A DNA stretch of 64,000 nt. It comes from CAZIZT01 sp964544085. GTDB taxonomy: Bacteria; Campylobacterota_A; Desulfurellia; Desulfurellales; Hippeaceae. Location: NCBI GenBank assembly GCA_964544085.1, contig CAZIZT010000007.1, forward strand, positions 96,948-160,947, given 5' to 3'. The notes beneath the pieces were generated by a model, which did not search any database, was not told the origin of the DNA, and saw only the letters and a list, made by a program, of their open reading frames with translations. The position numbers and the translations under genes were made by a program. Shown here piece by piece: positions 6,705 to 15,035 of the stretch. Position 1 is the stretch's first letter. Every line of letters begins with the position of its first letter.

Positions 6705-8565
6705 CTGTTTTACGCAGGTGTACCACTAAGATAGCAATGGCTGCTGGTGTGACACCAGGTATTCTGCTTGCCTGTCCGATTGATCGTGGTCTTATCTCCA
6801 TTAGTTTACCGCGAACCTCATTGGACAGACCGGCTATCTTTGTGTAGTCGAAATCTTCCGGTATTGTGAGGCTTTCGTATTTTTTGAACTTTTCGATCTG
6901 CTGTTTCTGAAGATTTAGGTAGCCCTCATATTTGAGATCTATCTCCACTTCTTGTTTGATATAGGGATCAAGCTCTTCCAGTGCAGGCACAAGTTCTCTC
7001 AACTTATCGTAGTTCATTTCGGTTCGTCTCATTAGTTTTGCAAGATCGGTCTTTGTTTTTATAACCTCGCTGCCCAGTTCTTTGAGTTTTGCGTTCACAT
7101 CTGCAGTTGGATATACGTGGGTTTTTTTAAGCCTTTCGATTGTTTCTTTGATTTTGATTCTTTGCTCTTCAATCATCTGGAACTCTTCCTTTGAGATCAA
7201 GCCTGCTTCATACGATTTTCTGGCCAGCCTGAGGTGTGTGTTGTCTTCCCTTAGGATCAATCTATACTCCGCACGGGATGTGAACATCCTGTATGGTTCT
7301 TTAGTTCCTTTGGTCACAAGATCATCTATCAGAACGCCTGTGTAGGCTTCATCCCTACCAACTGTAAATGGTGGCTTTTTCATGATGTAGAACGCCGCAT
7401 TTATGCCTGCGATAATACCCTGGGCTGCAGCCTCTTCATAGCCACTTGTGCCGTTAATCTGTCCTGCCAGGAAGAGTCCTTTGATCCTTTTGGTTTCAAG
7501 TGTATGTTTAAGCTGCGTCGGATCAACGAAATCGTACTCAATGGCATAACCGGGCCTCATAATTTCCACTTCTTCTAAGCCCTTCATGGTGCGTAAAAAC
7601 TTGAGCTGGACCTCGTAGCTCATGGATGTGTGCAGCCCGTCTGCGTAGATCTCGTTTGACTTAGCATCCTGTGGTTCCAGGAAAATCTGATGCTGGGTTT
7701 TCTGGTAGAACTTGACTACTTTGTCCTCTATGGATGGGCAGTATCGAGGTCCTACTGACTCCACAAGTCCGCTATAGAGTGGAGATTGGTCAAGATTTTG
7801 CAGAATAATCTTGTGTGTTTTTTCGTTTGTGTAGGTCAGGTAACATGGAACGTTGGGTGGATTGAAATTGACGGTACGAAACGAGAAGGGCACAGGATTC
7901 TCATCGCCAGGTTGCGGTGTTAGAACATCAAAATTGATGGTTCGAGCATCCAGCCTGGGTGTTGTTCCTGTCTTTAGCCTGCCTATTCTTAATCCGAGTT
8001 TCTTCAAGCTATCCGATAGCTTTTCAGAGGGTGGCTCCCACGCTCTGCCAGCTTTGAATGTATCCAGACCGATAAATATCTTTCCCTTGAGGAATGTACC
8101 GGTTGTTATCACTACAGCCTTTGATCTGTACTCGTTTCCGAGATTGGTAATAACTCCACAAACCTTACCGTCCTCAACGACAATCTCATCTGCGGTTTCT
8201 TGCTTTACGTCAAGGTTATTCTGATGCTCAAGTGTGTATTTCATTCTCAGTTTATAGGCGGTCATATCTGCTTGGGCTCTTGAAGACCATACGGCAGGAC
8301 CCTTGCTCCTGTTGAGTATCTTGAACTGTATTCCTGTCTCGTCGATGTTCCTCGCCATTTCTCCGCCGAATATATCCACCTCTCTGACCAGATGACCTTT
8401 GGCCAGACCACCAATAGCCGGATTACAGCTCATTGCGCCGATGGAGTCAAGGGATATGGTTAATAACAGTGTTGAGACGCCAAGACGTGCACATATCAGT
8501 GCTGCCTCGCAGCCAGCGTGACCACCGCCTATAACGATCACATCGTAGCTTTTTGGATACAGCAT
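6676..8565 (-). CDS. mnmG: tRNA uridine-5-carboxymethylaminomethyl synthase subunit MnmG
   Basis: A 629-residue FAD enzyme (GidA) that with MnmE installs the cmnm5 group on wobble U34. FAD-binding VIVIGGGHAGCEAA is at residues 9-22. SCNPAIGGLAKGH, TGTFLKGKIFIG, and the GYEEAAAQGIIAG loop are conserved. The two cysteines used in catalysis are expected around SCNPAIGG and the tail. ATG 8565 is preferred over TTG 8568 because it is 5 bases from GGAGGAG. It follows mnmE after 28 bases and overlaps rsmG. Confidence 0.97.
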   Translation of the reverse strand: MLYPKSYDVIVIGGGHAGCEAALICARLGVSTLLLTISLDSIGAMSCNPAIGGLAKGHLVREVDIFGGEMARNIDETGIQFKILNRSKGPAVWSSRAQADMTAYKLRMKYTLEHQNNLDVKQETADEIVVEDGKVCGVITNLGNEYRSKAVVITTGTFLKGKIFIGLDTFKAGRAWEPPSEKLSDSLKKLGLRIGRLKTGTTPRLDARTINFDVLTPQPGDENPVPFSFRTVNFNPPNVPCYLTYTNEKTHKIILQNLDQSPLYSGLVESVGPRYCPSIEDKVVKFYQKTQHQIFLEPQDAKSNEIYADGLHTSMSYEVQLKFLRTMKGLEEVEIMRPGYAIEYDFVDPTQLKHTLETKRIKGLFLAGQINGTSGYEEAAAQGIIAGINAAFYIMKKPPFTVGRDEAYTGVLIDDLVTKGTKEPYRMFTSRAEYRLILREDNTHLRLARKSYEAGLISKEEFQMIEEQRIKIKETIERLKKTHVYPTADVNAKLKELGSEVIKTKTDLAKLMRRTEMNYDKLRELVPALEELDPYIKQEVEIDLKYEGYLNLQKQQIEKFKKYESLTIPEDFDYTKIAGLSNEVRGKLMEIRPRSIGQASRIPGVTPAAIAILVVHLRKTDGNRFKSTA

Positions 8566-8593
8566 CAACTCCTCCGATGTTTCACGTGAAACA

Positions 8594-9949
8594 TCACTTG
8601 CCTATGCAGAAGTTTCTAAACATAACGTCAAGCATATCCTCGTTTGTTATTCTGCCTATCACCTCATCAAGATTATCCACAAGACTCAAAAAGTCAACTC
8701 CTATAATCGCTGGATCAGCCTGTGCTTTAATATTGTCAATTAATTGTTGACAGGATTCTATGCCTTTTTTGAGGCTCTGCTTCTGAGAGGCATTCAAGGA
8801 TACGACATCCTGATCGCTAAAATCGCCAGCAACAGCACTTTCAAGCTTCTGCCTCAGTTTGTCGAGCCCCTCTTTTGTCTTACAGGAGACAAACACCAAC
8901 TCATCATGTTCAATACTATGGATTTTCTCGGCTAAGTCTATCTTATTTGCTACAGCAATGACCCGTTTTCCGGTTTGTAGGGCGTCATTTAATATTTGAC
9001 GATCCTCATCGTCAGGCGGGGTTGACGCATCGTAGATAAAAAGGATGATATCTGCCTGTTTAATTGCATCCTTGCTTCGCTCAACCCCGAGACTCTCAAC
9101 GATATCATCTGTTTTTCTTATTCCAGCAGTATCGAGCAGTTTTACAGGAATGCCTGAGATGGTAAAACTTTCAGAAACGACGTCCCTTGTTGTACCGGGT
9201 ATCTCTGTGACAATAGCACGCTCATAACCCATCAGCCTGTTTAAAAGGCTTGATTTGCCAACATTGGGTTTGCCTACAAGAGCCAGAACAACACCTTCGA
9301 ACAGCAGATCACCATGCTCTGCGGCACGGTACAGCTCCTCAAGCTCATCCTTTATTTTTTTCAGCCTTTCTATTCGCTCATCGTCGCTCATGGAGCTTAG
9401 CTCTTCTTCGGGATGATCTATTCTAACCTCGTTTTCAGCCATAAGCAGAAGTATCTCTTCCCTTATGGTATTCAGTCTGTTGGAAAATCTGCCTTTTAGT
9501 TGCCTTTGCGCCACAAGGAGTGCCCGTTTTGATCGTGAGTAGATTATCTTTTCAACAGCTTCGACCTGGGATAGATCAAGCTTTCCGTTTAGAAAAGCGC
9601 GCTTTGTGAACTCACCTGGCTGTGCAAGTCTTGCTCCTGCCTCCAGTATGCGCTCAAGGAGTGCATTTAGTACCACAACACCGCCGTGAGCACTTATCTC
9701 CACTGTGTTTTCGCCGGTGTACGAATGTGGTGCTTTGAAAACTGAGACGAGGACTTCGTCAAGAATATCCCCGCTTTTAGTTGTAATATGCCCGTAGTAG
9801 ATTCTTCTATGCTCGTAAGGGGGCTTTTTTGTGAATACCCTTTCCAGGATTTCGAATGCATTTTTGCCGGATATACGTATGATACCAATTGCTGCAGTAA
9901 CATTTCCGGTTGCTATCGCTGCAATTGTATCGTCGTCATGCACCGGCAT
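8594..9949 (-). CDS. mnmE: tRNA modification GTPase MnmE
   Basis: A 451-residue GTPase and partner of MnmG in wobble-U modification. The N-terminal tetrahydrofolate-binding domain begins DTIAAIATGNVTAAIGIIRISG. The G domain has GKPNVGKSSLLN, the TTRD switch in IPGTTRDVV, DTAG, and NKID. The protein ends FCIGK, the conserved CxGK tail whose Cys is needed for activity. It overlaps yidC by 14 bases, and no jag gene is present between them. Confidence 0.97.
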   Translation of the reverse strand: MPVHDDDTIAAIATGNVTAAIGIIRISGKNAFEILERVFTKKPPYEHRRIYYGHITTKSGDILDEVLVSVFKAPHSYTGENTVEISAHGGVVVLNALLERILEAGARLAQPGEFTKRAFLNGKLDLSQVEAVEKIIYSRSKRALLVAQRQLKGRFSNRLNTIREEILLLMAENEVRIDHPEEELSSMSDDERIERLKKIKDELEELYRAAEHGDLLFEGVVLALVGKPNVGKSSLLNRLMGYERAIVTEIPGTTRDVVSESFTISGIPVKLLDTAGIRKTDDIVESLGVERSKDAIKQADIILFIYDASTPPDDEDRQILNDALQTGKRVIAVANKIDLAEKIHSIEHDELVFVSCKTKEGLDKLRQKLESAVAGDFSDQDVVSLNASQKQSLKKGIESCQQLIDNIKAQADPAIIGVDFLSLVDNLDEVIGRITNEDMLDVMFRNFCIGK

Positions 9950-11495
9950 GGCGCTTCTGTTCTTTTGCCTGCAGGATTTTAGAATCTATTAGCTGCTGAA
10001 TAATTGTCAAAATATTGTTTGTGGTCCAGTATAGAACCAGTCCGGACGGAAAGTTTAAGAACATTATAGTGAAAACAAGCGGCAAGAACATCATGATCTT
10101 CTGCTGCCTTGGATCCATTGCCTGTGGCGCCAGTTTCTGCTGGAGGAACATGGTCAAGCCCATGATTATTGGTAGTATGTAGTACGGGTCTTTGGCACTC
10201 AAGTCGGTAATCCAGAGAACAAAAGGTGCACCTCGCAGTTCAATGGCATTGAGGAGCACGTTGTAGAGCGCAAAGAAAACCGGTATCTGGATGAGCATGG
10301 GAAGGCATCCACCGAATGGATTCACCTTATGCTTTTTGTACAGCTCCATAGTTGCCTTGTTTAGCAACTCGGGTTTGTCCTTATATTTTACCTGAAGCTC
10401 CTTCAGTTTTGGCTGCAGTTTTGTCATCTCGCGCATTGATTTATACGATTTATAGCTGAGAGGATAGAAGAGAATGCGTATCAGAAAAGTCAGAATGATG
10501 ATGGCAACACCGTAGTTACCAACAATCGAGTATAAGAAATTGAGAACAGCAAGAAGCGGTTTGCCGATAAATCCAAACATACCAAATCGAATGATCTTTT
10601 CCAGCTTGTGGTCCACGTAGGCTATTGCCTCTTTGCTTTTGGGTCCGCCATAGATCTCAAGCTCTGCTGGCGTAAAGAGGTTGGCGTAGATGTAGTGAGC
10701 TGAGTCTATGCTCGTATAGCCTGCGGTAAGCGTGTTGCTTTTCACCGGAAGAAAAGCAAAACAGAAGTACTTACTCTCAAGGGCTATCCAGTTGATATTT
10801 TCGTCAGGTTTTATTTTATTGTCCTTTCTGATTTTCTTCTCGTTGACAAGGGCAACTGCCCCCAGATGGGAGTATTTGCTCTTTACAAGATCACCAAGAT
10901 CCGGACCCGCATAGATGGAGAACTCCTCCTTTATGGGTTTGCCGTTTTCTTTCACCGTTACCTTGTAGTCTATTGCGTAGGTATTGTTTATGAATGTGAA
11001 TTTCTTGGTTATCGTTATTTTACCCGAGCGTTTGGTGAGTGTTAGCGTTGCCTTCTGGTGGTCGGCTTTCAGCTGAATATGGTTTGTGCTGAATTTGTAG
11101 CTAAGATTTTCTTCGATTCTCTGTATGTTTCTATCTTTAAAGACAGTCTCCATTGTGTTGTACTTACCTTCACTCACAACCAGCGTCACCGGCTTTTTGT
11201 TCAATTTGTATTTCTTCAGCACAAACTTTTTTATGGCTCCGTTCCTGTTGGAGATTTCGATAGTGTAAAGAGAGGTGTCAACGACAGCGAAGCTCTCCTG
11301 CCGCTTTGCTTTTGAAGCAACCGTGGTAATCTTCGAGATCTGCTCTGGCTTTCTCTGTGTTACGTGCTGTGTCTGTTTCGCCTTCTTGGCCGTTGTTTGG
11401 TTTGTTGGTGAAGGCATGAAATAGTAACTGTAGATCGTAATCAATACAAATGTTATGGCTATGGCTATAAGCGCCCTTTTTTCGTTGCTACCCAT
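9936..11495 (-). CDS. yidC: Membrane protein insertase YidC
   Basis: A 519-residue inner-membrane insertase of the Gram-negative type. It has an N-terminal anchor (ALIAIAITFVLITIYSYYFM), a large periplasmic beta domain (residues about 60-310), and the five-helix core beginning YSIVGNYGVAIIILTFLIRI, with SMREMTKLQPKLKELQ, NPFGGCLPMLIQIPVFFALY and a C-terminal SGLVLYWTTNNILTI. The N-terminal periplasmic domain argues for a diderm cell. It follows yidD after 3 bases. Confidence 0.97.
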   Translation of the reverse strand: MGSNEKRALIAIAITFVLITIYSYYFMPSPTNQTTAKKAKQTQHVTQRKPEQISKITTVASKAKRQESFAVVDTSLYTIEISNRNGAIKKFVLKKYKLNKKPVTLVVSEGKYNTMETVFKDRNIQRIEENLSYKFSTNHIQLKADHQKATLTLTKRSGKITITKKFTFINNTYAIDYKVTVKENGKPIKEEFSIYAGPDLGDLVKSKYSHLGAVALVNEKKIRKDNKIKPDENINWIALESKYFCFAFLPVKSNTLTAGYTSIDSAHYIYANLFTPAELEIYGGPKSKEAIAYVDHKLEKIIRFGMFGFIGKPLLAVLNFLYSIVGNYGVAIIILTFLIRILFYPLSYKSYKSMREMTKLQPKLKELQVKYKDKPELLNKATMELYKKHKVNPFGGCLPMLIQIPVFFALYNVLLNAIELRGAPFVLWITDLSAKDPYYILPIIMGLTMFLQQKLAPQAMDPRQQKIMMFLPLVFTIMFLNFPSGLVLYWTTNNILTIIQQLIDSKILQAKEQKRHAGA

Positions 11496-11498
11496 CTG

Positions 11499-11762
11499 CT
11501 ACCTCTTTTTAAAGCTCTTGAACTTGAATAATGGTTTATCCGGTGGATCATAGCCACCCGCAGTCCACGGTCCGCATCTGAGCAACCTGTATATAGACAT
11601 TAACCCCCCTTGCAGGAGTCCGAATTTTCTAATTGCTTCAATAGCATAGCTTGAGCATGTTGGATAGAATCTACAGGTGGGCCGATGTAGAGGAGATATA
11701 TATCGCTGGTAAAATCTAATAAGCCCTATTACCGCTTCAGATGCTATTTTTGACACCTTCAT
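11499..11762 (-). CDS. yidD: Membrane protein insertion efficiency factor YidD
   Basis: An 87-residue protein with the full YidD motif set: IRFYQRYISPL, CRFYPTCSSYA, RLLRCGPW and GGYDP. It assists YidC-dependent insertion at the cytoplasmic face of the inner membrane. The start at 11762 overlaps the end of rnpA by 26 bases, as is common in this cluster. Confidence 0.95.
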   Translation of the reverse strand: MKVSKIASEAVIGLIRFYQRYISPLHRPTCRFYPTCSSYAIEAIRKFGLLQGGLMSIYRLLRCGPWTAGGYDPPDKPLFKFKSFKKR

Positions 11763-12087
11763 AAACTGCCTGCCTGTACGCCTTTAACAGGCTCTCCTGT
11801 AGATCTTTGAAGTCTGCAGCAAGGCAAGCTCTACGCGCAACCAGAACTATCCAGCCGCTATTGATGTTGTTCTGATTCAGCCTGAGAGCCTCCCTGAGAC
11901 GCCTTTTTGCTCTGTTTCTCTCATGTGCCTTACCGATTTTTCTACTTGCCACAAAACCGACCCTGAAATCTGCCTCTTTTGCGTGGAACAGGACAAAATA
12001 GGGTGTTACAATTTTCTTGCCCGTGCTATAGACCCTCTTAAACTGACCGCTTTTTAGCGTCTCGTAGCGGGGCTTTAGACTGTTAAT
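11737..12087 (-). CDS. rnpA: Ribonuclease P protein component, probable ATT start overlapping rpmH
   Basis: The protein subunit of RNase P, about 116 residues from the proposed start. The core FKRVYSTGKKI, PYFVLFHAKE, RVGFVASRKIGKAHERNRAKRRLREALR contains the conserved RNR motif. In its frame there is no ATG, GTG or TTG near the natural N-terminus. An ATT at 12087-12085 follows the purine-rich GGGAAGGAAAAG and overlaps the last 13 bases of rpmH, giving a normal length. The only standard codon in the open frame is TTG 12249, which would add 54 residues spanning the whole of rpmH. That TTG lies upstream of the predicted -10 element and has no ribosome site, so I reject it. Identity is certain, start uncertain. 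Confidence 0.88.
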   Translation of the reverse strand: MNSLKPRYETLKSGQFKRVYSTGKKIVTPYFVLFHAKEADFRVGFVASRKIGKAHERNRAKRRLREALRLNQNNINSGWIVLVARRACLAADFKDLQESLLKAYRQAVYEGVKNSI

Positions 12088-12209
12088 CTTTTCCTTCCCT
12101 TGGCTCTTCTTCTTGAGAGCACCTTTCTTCCACCGGGTGTTCTCATGCGTGCCCTGAAACCGTGGGTTCTTTTCCTTCTTGTGTTGTGAGGTTGATATGT
12201 TCTTTTCAT
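12075..12209 (-). CDS. rpmH: 50S ribosomal protein L34
   Basis: A 44-codon gene in a different frame from the rnpA ORF that covers it. Translation starts MKRTYQPHNTRRKRTHGF, continues with RARMRTPGGRKVLSRRR and ends AKGRKRLTV before TAA (12077-12075). This is unmistakably L34 in sequence and length. AAGGAGGT (complement of 12215-12222) gives a strong ribosome site 6 bases before the ATG. It is the first gene of the rpmH-rnpA-yidD-yidC-mnmE-mnmG-rsmG transcript. The reading frame is fully nested inside an open frame of rnpA. Confidence 0.97.
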   Translation of the reverse strand: MKRTYQPHNTRRKRTHGFRARMRTPGGRKVLSRRRAKGRKRLTV

Positions 12210-12240
12210 TTGTAACCTCCTTTTCCCAATTAGCCCATGC

Positions 12241-12268
12241 AGTATACAAAAATGGTGTTAAAATTCAA
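12241..12268 (-). promoter_or_regulatory. Promoter for the rpmH-rnpA cluster
   Basis: On the minus strand TTGAAT (12268-12263) and TATACT (12246-12241) are 16 bases apart. The start site would fall near 12234, about 25 bases before the rpmH ATG and downstream of TTG 12249. Confidence 0.6.
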
Positions 12269-12405
12269 CACCCTTTTGTTCTTCCAAAGGCATTTGTTAA
12301 GGGTGCACTAAAATCTACCTGTTTATTCGATTAACGGTTAGAAACTTAACCTTTGCTTTGTTTAAATGGGATAGGGTTTACCATGTTTAAATACCTATAA
12401 AAAAG

Positions 12406-12435
12406 TTGACACATGTGACAATTAGGGTGTAGAAT
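12406..12435 (+). promoter_or_regulatory. Promoter and overlapping palindrome for mdh
   Basis: TTGACA (12406-12411) and TAGAAT (12430-12435) are 18 bases apart. The -35 is part of a 16-base near-palindrome, TTGACACATGTGACAA (12406-12421), mismatched only at one symmetric pair, which could be an operator. Confidence 0.65.
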
Positions 12436-12487
12436 CGACAAAGAATTGGGAACAAAATGAGGAAAATTATATTTGGGAGGTTTAGCT

Positions 12488-13438
12488 ATGTTGGCAAATT
12501 GCAAGATTAGTGTGATTGGTGCGGGGCAGGTTGGTGCAACCACCATGATGAGGCTTGCCGAAAAGGAGCTGGCAAAAGAGGTGGTTGTTGTCGACATTAT
12601 TGAAGGTATGCCACAGGGTAAAGCCCTCGACGAGATGGAGGCAGCACCAATCGAGGGTTTCGATACGGAGATTATCGGTACAAACGACTACAAAGACACG
12701 GAAAACTCCGACATCGTCATCATAACCTCCGGTATGCCCAGAAAGCCGGGCATGAGCAGGGATGATCTGCTTTCTACAAACGTCAAGATTGTAAAAGAGG
12801 TCACGGAAAACGTTGTAAAGTACTCACCTAACGCGATTATTATTGTTGTCACAAACCCGCTTGATGCAATGGTGTATACAGCAAAGAAGGTTAGTGGTTT
12901 TCCTGACAACAGGGTTTTCGGACAGGCTGGCTGCCTCGATTCCACACGCTTTGCACGCTTCATAGCCTGGGAGGCAGGTGTTAGTGTTAAGGCCGTCCAG
13001 GCAATTACGCTGGGTGGTCACGGTGATGACATGGTGCCGCTTACAAGATACTCAACTGTAAGGGGTGTGCCCATTACAGAGATATTTGACAAGGAGACGA
13101 TCGATAGGCTGGTTGAGAGAACAAGAAAGGGTGGTGGTGAAATCGTAAGCCTGCTCAAAACCGGCTCAGCCTTCTATGCCACAAGCTCTGCCATTGTTCA
13201 GATGGTAGAGGCGATAGTAAAGGATACCAAAGACATACTGCCGTGTGCTGTTAAAACGCAGGGCAAATATGGTCTTGATCCGGATCTCTATGTCGGTCTT
13301 CCTGCACGACTTGGCCAGAGCGGTGTTGAGGAGGTTGTGGAATTCAAACTGACCGAAGAGGAGCTTGAGGCTCTCAAGGCAAGCGCAGAGCATGTAAGGC
13401 AGCTGTGCAACAGGGTTGAAGAGTTGAAGCTCCTTTAA
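12488..13438 (+). CDS. mdh: Malate dehydrogenase (LDH-like family)
   Basis: A 316-residue NAD-dependent dehydrogenase interconverting malate and oxaloacetate. The Rossmann motif GAGQVG is at residues 11-16. MPRKPGMSR carries the substrate Arg pair typical of MDH rather than LDH, and the catalytic His178 is in GGHGDDMVPL. ATG 12488 follows GGGAGG (12475-12480). Together with fumA and fumB directly downstream it forms the malate-fumarate segment of the TCA cycle, and sdhCDAB continues it. Confidence 0.95.
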   Translation: MLANCKISVIGAGQVGATTMMRLAEKELAKEVVVVDIIEGMPQGKALDEMEAAPIEGFDTEIIGTNDYKDTENSDIVIITSGMPRKPGMSRDDLLSTNVKIVKEVTENVVKYSPNAIIIVVTNPLDAMVYTAKKVSGFPDNRVFGQAGCLDSTRFARFIAWEAGVSVKAVQAITLGGHGDDMVPLTRYSTVRGVPITEIFDKETIDRLVERTRKGGGEIVSLLKTGSAFYATSSAIVQMVEAIVKDTKDILPCAVKTQGKYGLDPDLYVGLPARLGQSGVEEVVEFKLTEEELEALKASAEHVRQLCNRVEELKLL

Positions 13439-13468
13439 CAACGATAAATCATAAAAAAGGAAAAGGCG

Positions 13469-14317
13469 ATGGCTAAGATCAGAGAGATTGGCGTTGATCA
13501 GGTTGAGGAGGCTATCTATAAACTCGCCTTAGCAGCCGCTTACCACCTGCCGGAGGATGTGCTTGAGGCTGAGAAAAAGGCTTACCAGAAAGAGCAATCC
13601 CCGGTTGCAAAGAAGGTGCTGGAAACTATATTTGAAAATGTTAAGATAGCAGCGAACGAGGAATTTCCGCTCTGTCAGGATACCGGGCTTGCTGTGATAT
13701 TCCTCGAAGTGGGCCAGGATGTGCATTTTACAGGTGGGTACCTTGTAGATGCAATAAACAGGGGCGTTGAAAGGGCATACAAGGACGGTTACCTGAGGAA
13801 ATCCACCTGCCATCCGCTAACGCGTGCAAATTACGGCAACAATTTGCCAGCAATAGTACACACATTTGTTGTGCCGGGTGACAGGGTCAGGATTATATTC
13901 GACGCAAAAGGTGGTGGCAGCGAATCAATGAGCAAGGTTCAGATGCTCAAGCCGGCAGACGGCAGGGATGGAATAATTAAGACAGTGGTTGATTGGGTTA
14001 TAGAGGCAGGACCCAACCCATGCCCGCCGGTTATTGTTGGCGTGGGGATTGGTGGGGATTTTGAGCGCGCAGCTGTGATGGCAAAACATGCCACGCTAAG
14101 GAAGGTGGGCCAACCAAGCGAGGATCCTGTTCTTGCCGAAATGGAGCAGGAGATTCTTAAGGGCATAAACAACTCAGGCATTGGGCCAGCCGGTTTGGGT
14201 GGACTGACTACGGCATTGGCGGTGCACATAGAGATGGAGCCCTGCCATATTGCCACGCTGCCCCTTGGTATCAATATAGCATGCCATGTAAACAGGCACA
14301 AAGAGATTGAGCTTTAA
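13469..14317 (+). CDS. fumA: Class I fumarate hydratase, alpha subunit
   Basis: A 282-residue protein corresponding to the N-terminal, [4Fe-4S]-binding half of iron-dependent fumarases and tartrate dehydratases. FPLCQDTGLAVIFLEVG, the Cys-containing TCHPLTRANYGNN, and PNPCPPVIVGVGIGG hold the three cluster cysteines. Class I enzymes are oxygen-sensitive, consistent with anaerobic life. It lies 30 bases after mdh and 15 bases before its beta partner. L-tartrate dehydratase alpha (TtdA) is the alternative, but the mdh/sdh context supports fumarase. Confidence 0.92.
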   Translation: MAKIREIGVDQVEEAIYKLALAAAYHLPEDVLEAEKKAYQKEQSPVAKKVLETIFENVKIAANEEFPLCQDTGLAVIFLEVGQDVHFTGGYLVDAINRGVERAYKDGYLRKSTCHPLTRANYGNNLPAIVHTFVVPGDRVRIIFDAKGGGSESMSKVQMLKPADGRDGIIKTVVDWVIEAGPNPCPPVIVGVGIGGDFERAAVMAKHATLRKVGQPSEDPVLAEMEQEILKGINNSGIGPAGLGGLTTALAVHIEMEPCHIATLPLGINIACHVNRHKEIEL

Positions 14318-14332
14318 GAAAAGGAGAGTGTC

Positions 14333-14893
14333 ATGGCTGAATACAAACTGACAACGCCCTTGAGTGATGAGGATATAATCAAACTAAAAGCCGGGGATAT
14401 GGTTTATCTCTCCGGTGTTGTTTATACAGCACGCGACGCTGCTCATATGCGTATGATAAAGGCTTTGGATGAGGGAAAGGACCTGCCGTTTGATATAAAG
14501 GGTCAGGTCATATACTACGTGGGTCCATCGCCAGCCCGCCCGGGTAGGCCTATTGGATCGGCTGGCCCCACCACGAGCTACAGAATGAATCCGTTTGCCC
14601 CAAGGCTTATTGCTCTGGGGCAGAAGGGCATGATTGGCAAGGGTAAAATGAGCGATGAGGTTAAGCAGGCATGTATTCAGTACAAAGCCTGCTACTTTGC
14701 ATCCATTGGCGGTGCAGCTGCTGTGGTGGGTCAGGCTGTCAAAGAGGCTGAAATTATAGCATATCCTGAGCTTGGTCCCGAGGCAGTGAGACGTCTTGTA
14801 GTTGAGGATATGCCGCTGTTTGTCTGCTACGATGCACACGGCGGAGATCTCTACGAGATGGCCAAGAAGGAGTGGGCAAACAGATACGCTTAA
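14333..14893 (+). CDS. fumB: Class I fumarate hydratase, beta subunit
   Basis: A 186-residue C-terminal half of the two-subunit iron fumarase. It opens YKLTTPLSDEDI, followed by KAGDMVYLSG, and contains YYVGPSPARPGRPIGSAGPTTSYRM, the substrate-binding signature. It ends with the MPLFVCYDAHGGDLYE segment. The gene ends just before a hairpin terminator, closing the mdh-fumA-fumB unit. Confidence 0.92.
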   Translation: MAEYKLTTPLSDEDIIKLKAGDMVYLSGVVYTARDAAHMRMIKALDEGKDLPFDIKGQVIYYVGPSPARPGRPIGSAGPTTSYRMNPFAPRLIALGQKGMIGKGKMSDEVKQACIQYKACYFASIGGAAAVVGQAVKEAEIIAYPELGPEAVRRLVVEDMPLFVCYDAHGGDLYEMAKKEWANRYA

Positions 14894-14927
14894 GTCTTGG
14901 TAAATATTATAAGCAGGATAATTTGAG

Positions 14928-14951
14928 GGGGCGTTTACATACAAACGCCCC
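14928..14951 (+). terminator. Hairpin terminator after fumB
   Basis: GGGGCGTTT (14928-14936) pairs with AAACGCCCC (14943-14951) around ACATAC. The following GTTAGTTTC is only moderately T-rich, so termination may be partial and readthrough into sdhC is possible. Confidence 0.65.
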
Positions 14952-14960
14952 GTTAGTTTC

Positions 14961-14989
14961 TTGACAGAGAATTAGTTATGTAGTAAGCT
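14961..14989 (+). promoter_or_regulatory. Candidate promoter for sdhCDAB
   Basis: TTGACA (14961-14966) is followed after 17 bases by TAAGCT (14984-14989), a weak -10. It sits just after the fumB terminator and before sdhC. Confidence 0.4.
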
Positions 14990-15035
14990 TGTAAAAAAAA
15001 TTTAGAGAAAGGGGGTTGAGGCTGCACAAAACGAT

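Noticed and set aside
8741..8760. Inverted TTGTCAA/TTGACA pair
   Set aside because: It lies inside mnmE coding sequence with no gene start nearby; most likely chance.
12088..12249. N-terminal extension of RnpA from TTG 12249
   Set aside because: It lies upstream of the predicted transcription start, has no ribosome site, and the extension only mirrors the rpmH frame.
12210..12487. Chromosomal origin next to rpmH
   Set aside because: No dnaA and no TTATCCACA-type boxes; only two divergent promoters are evident.
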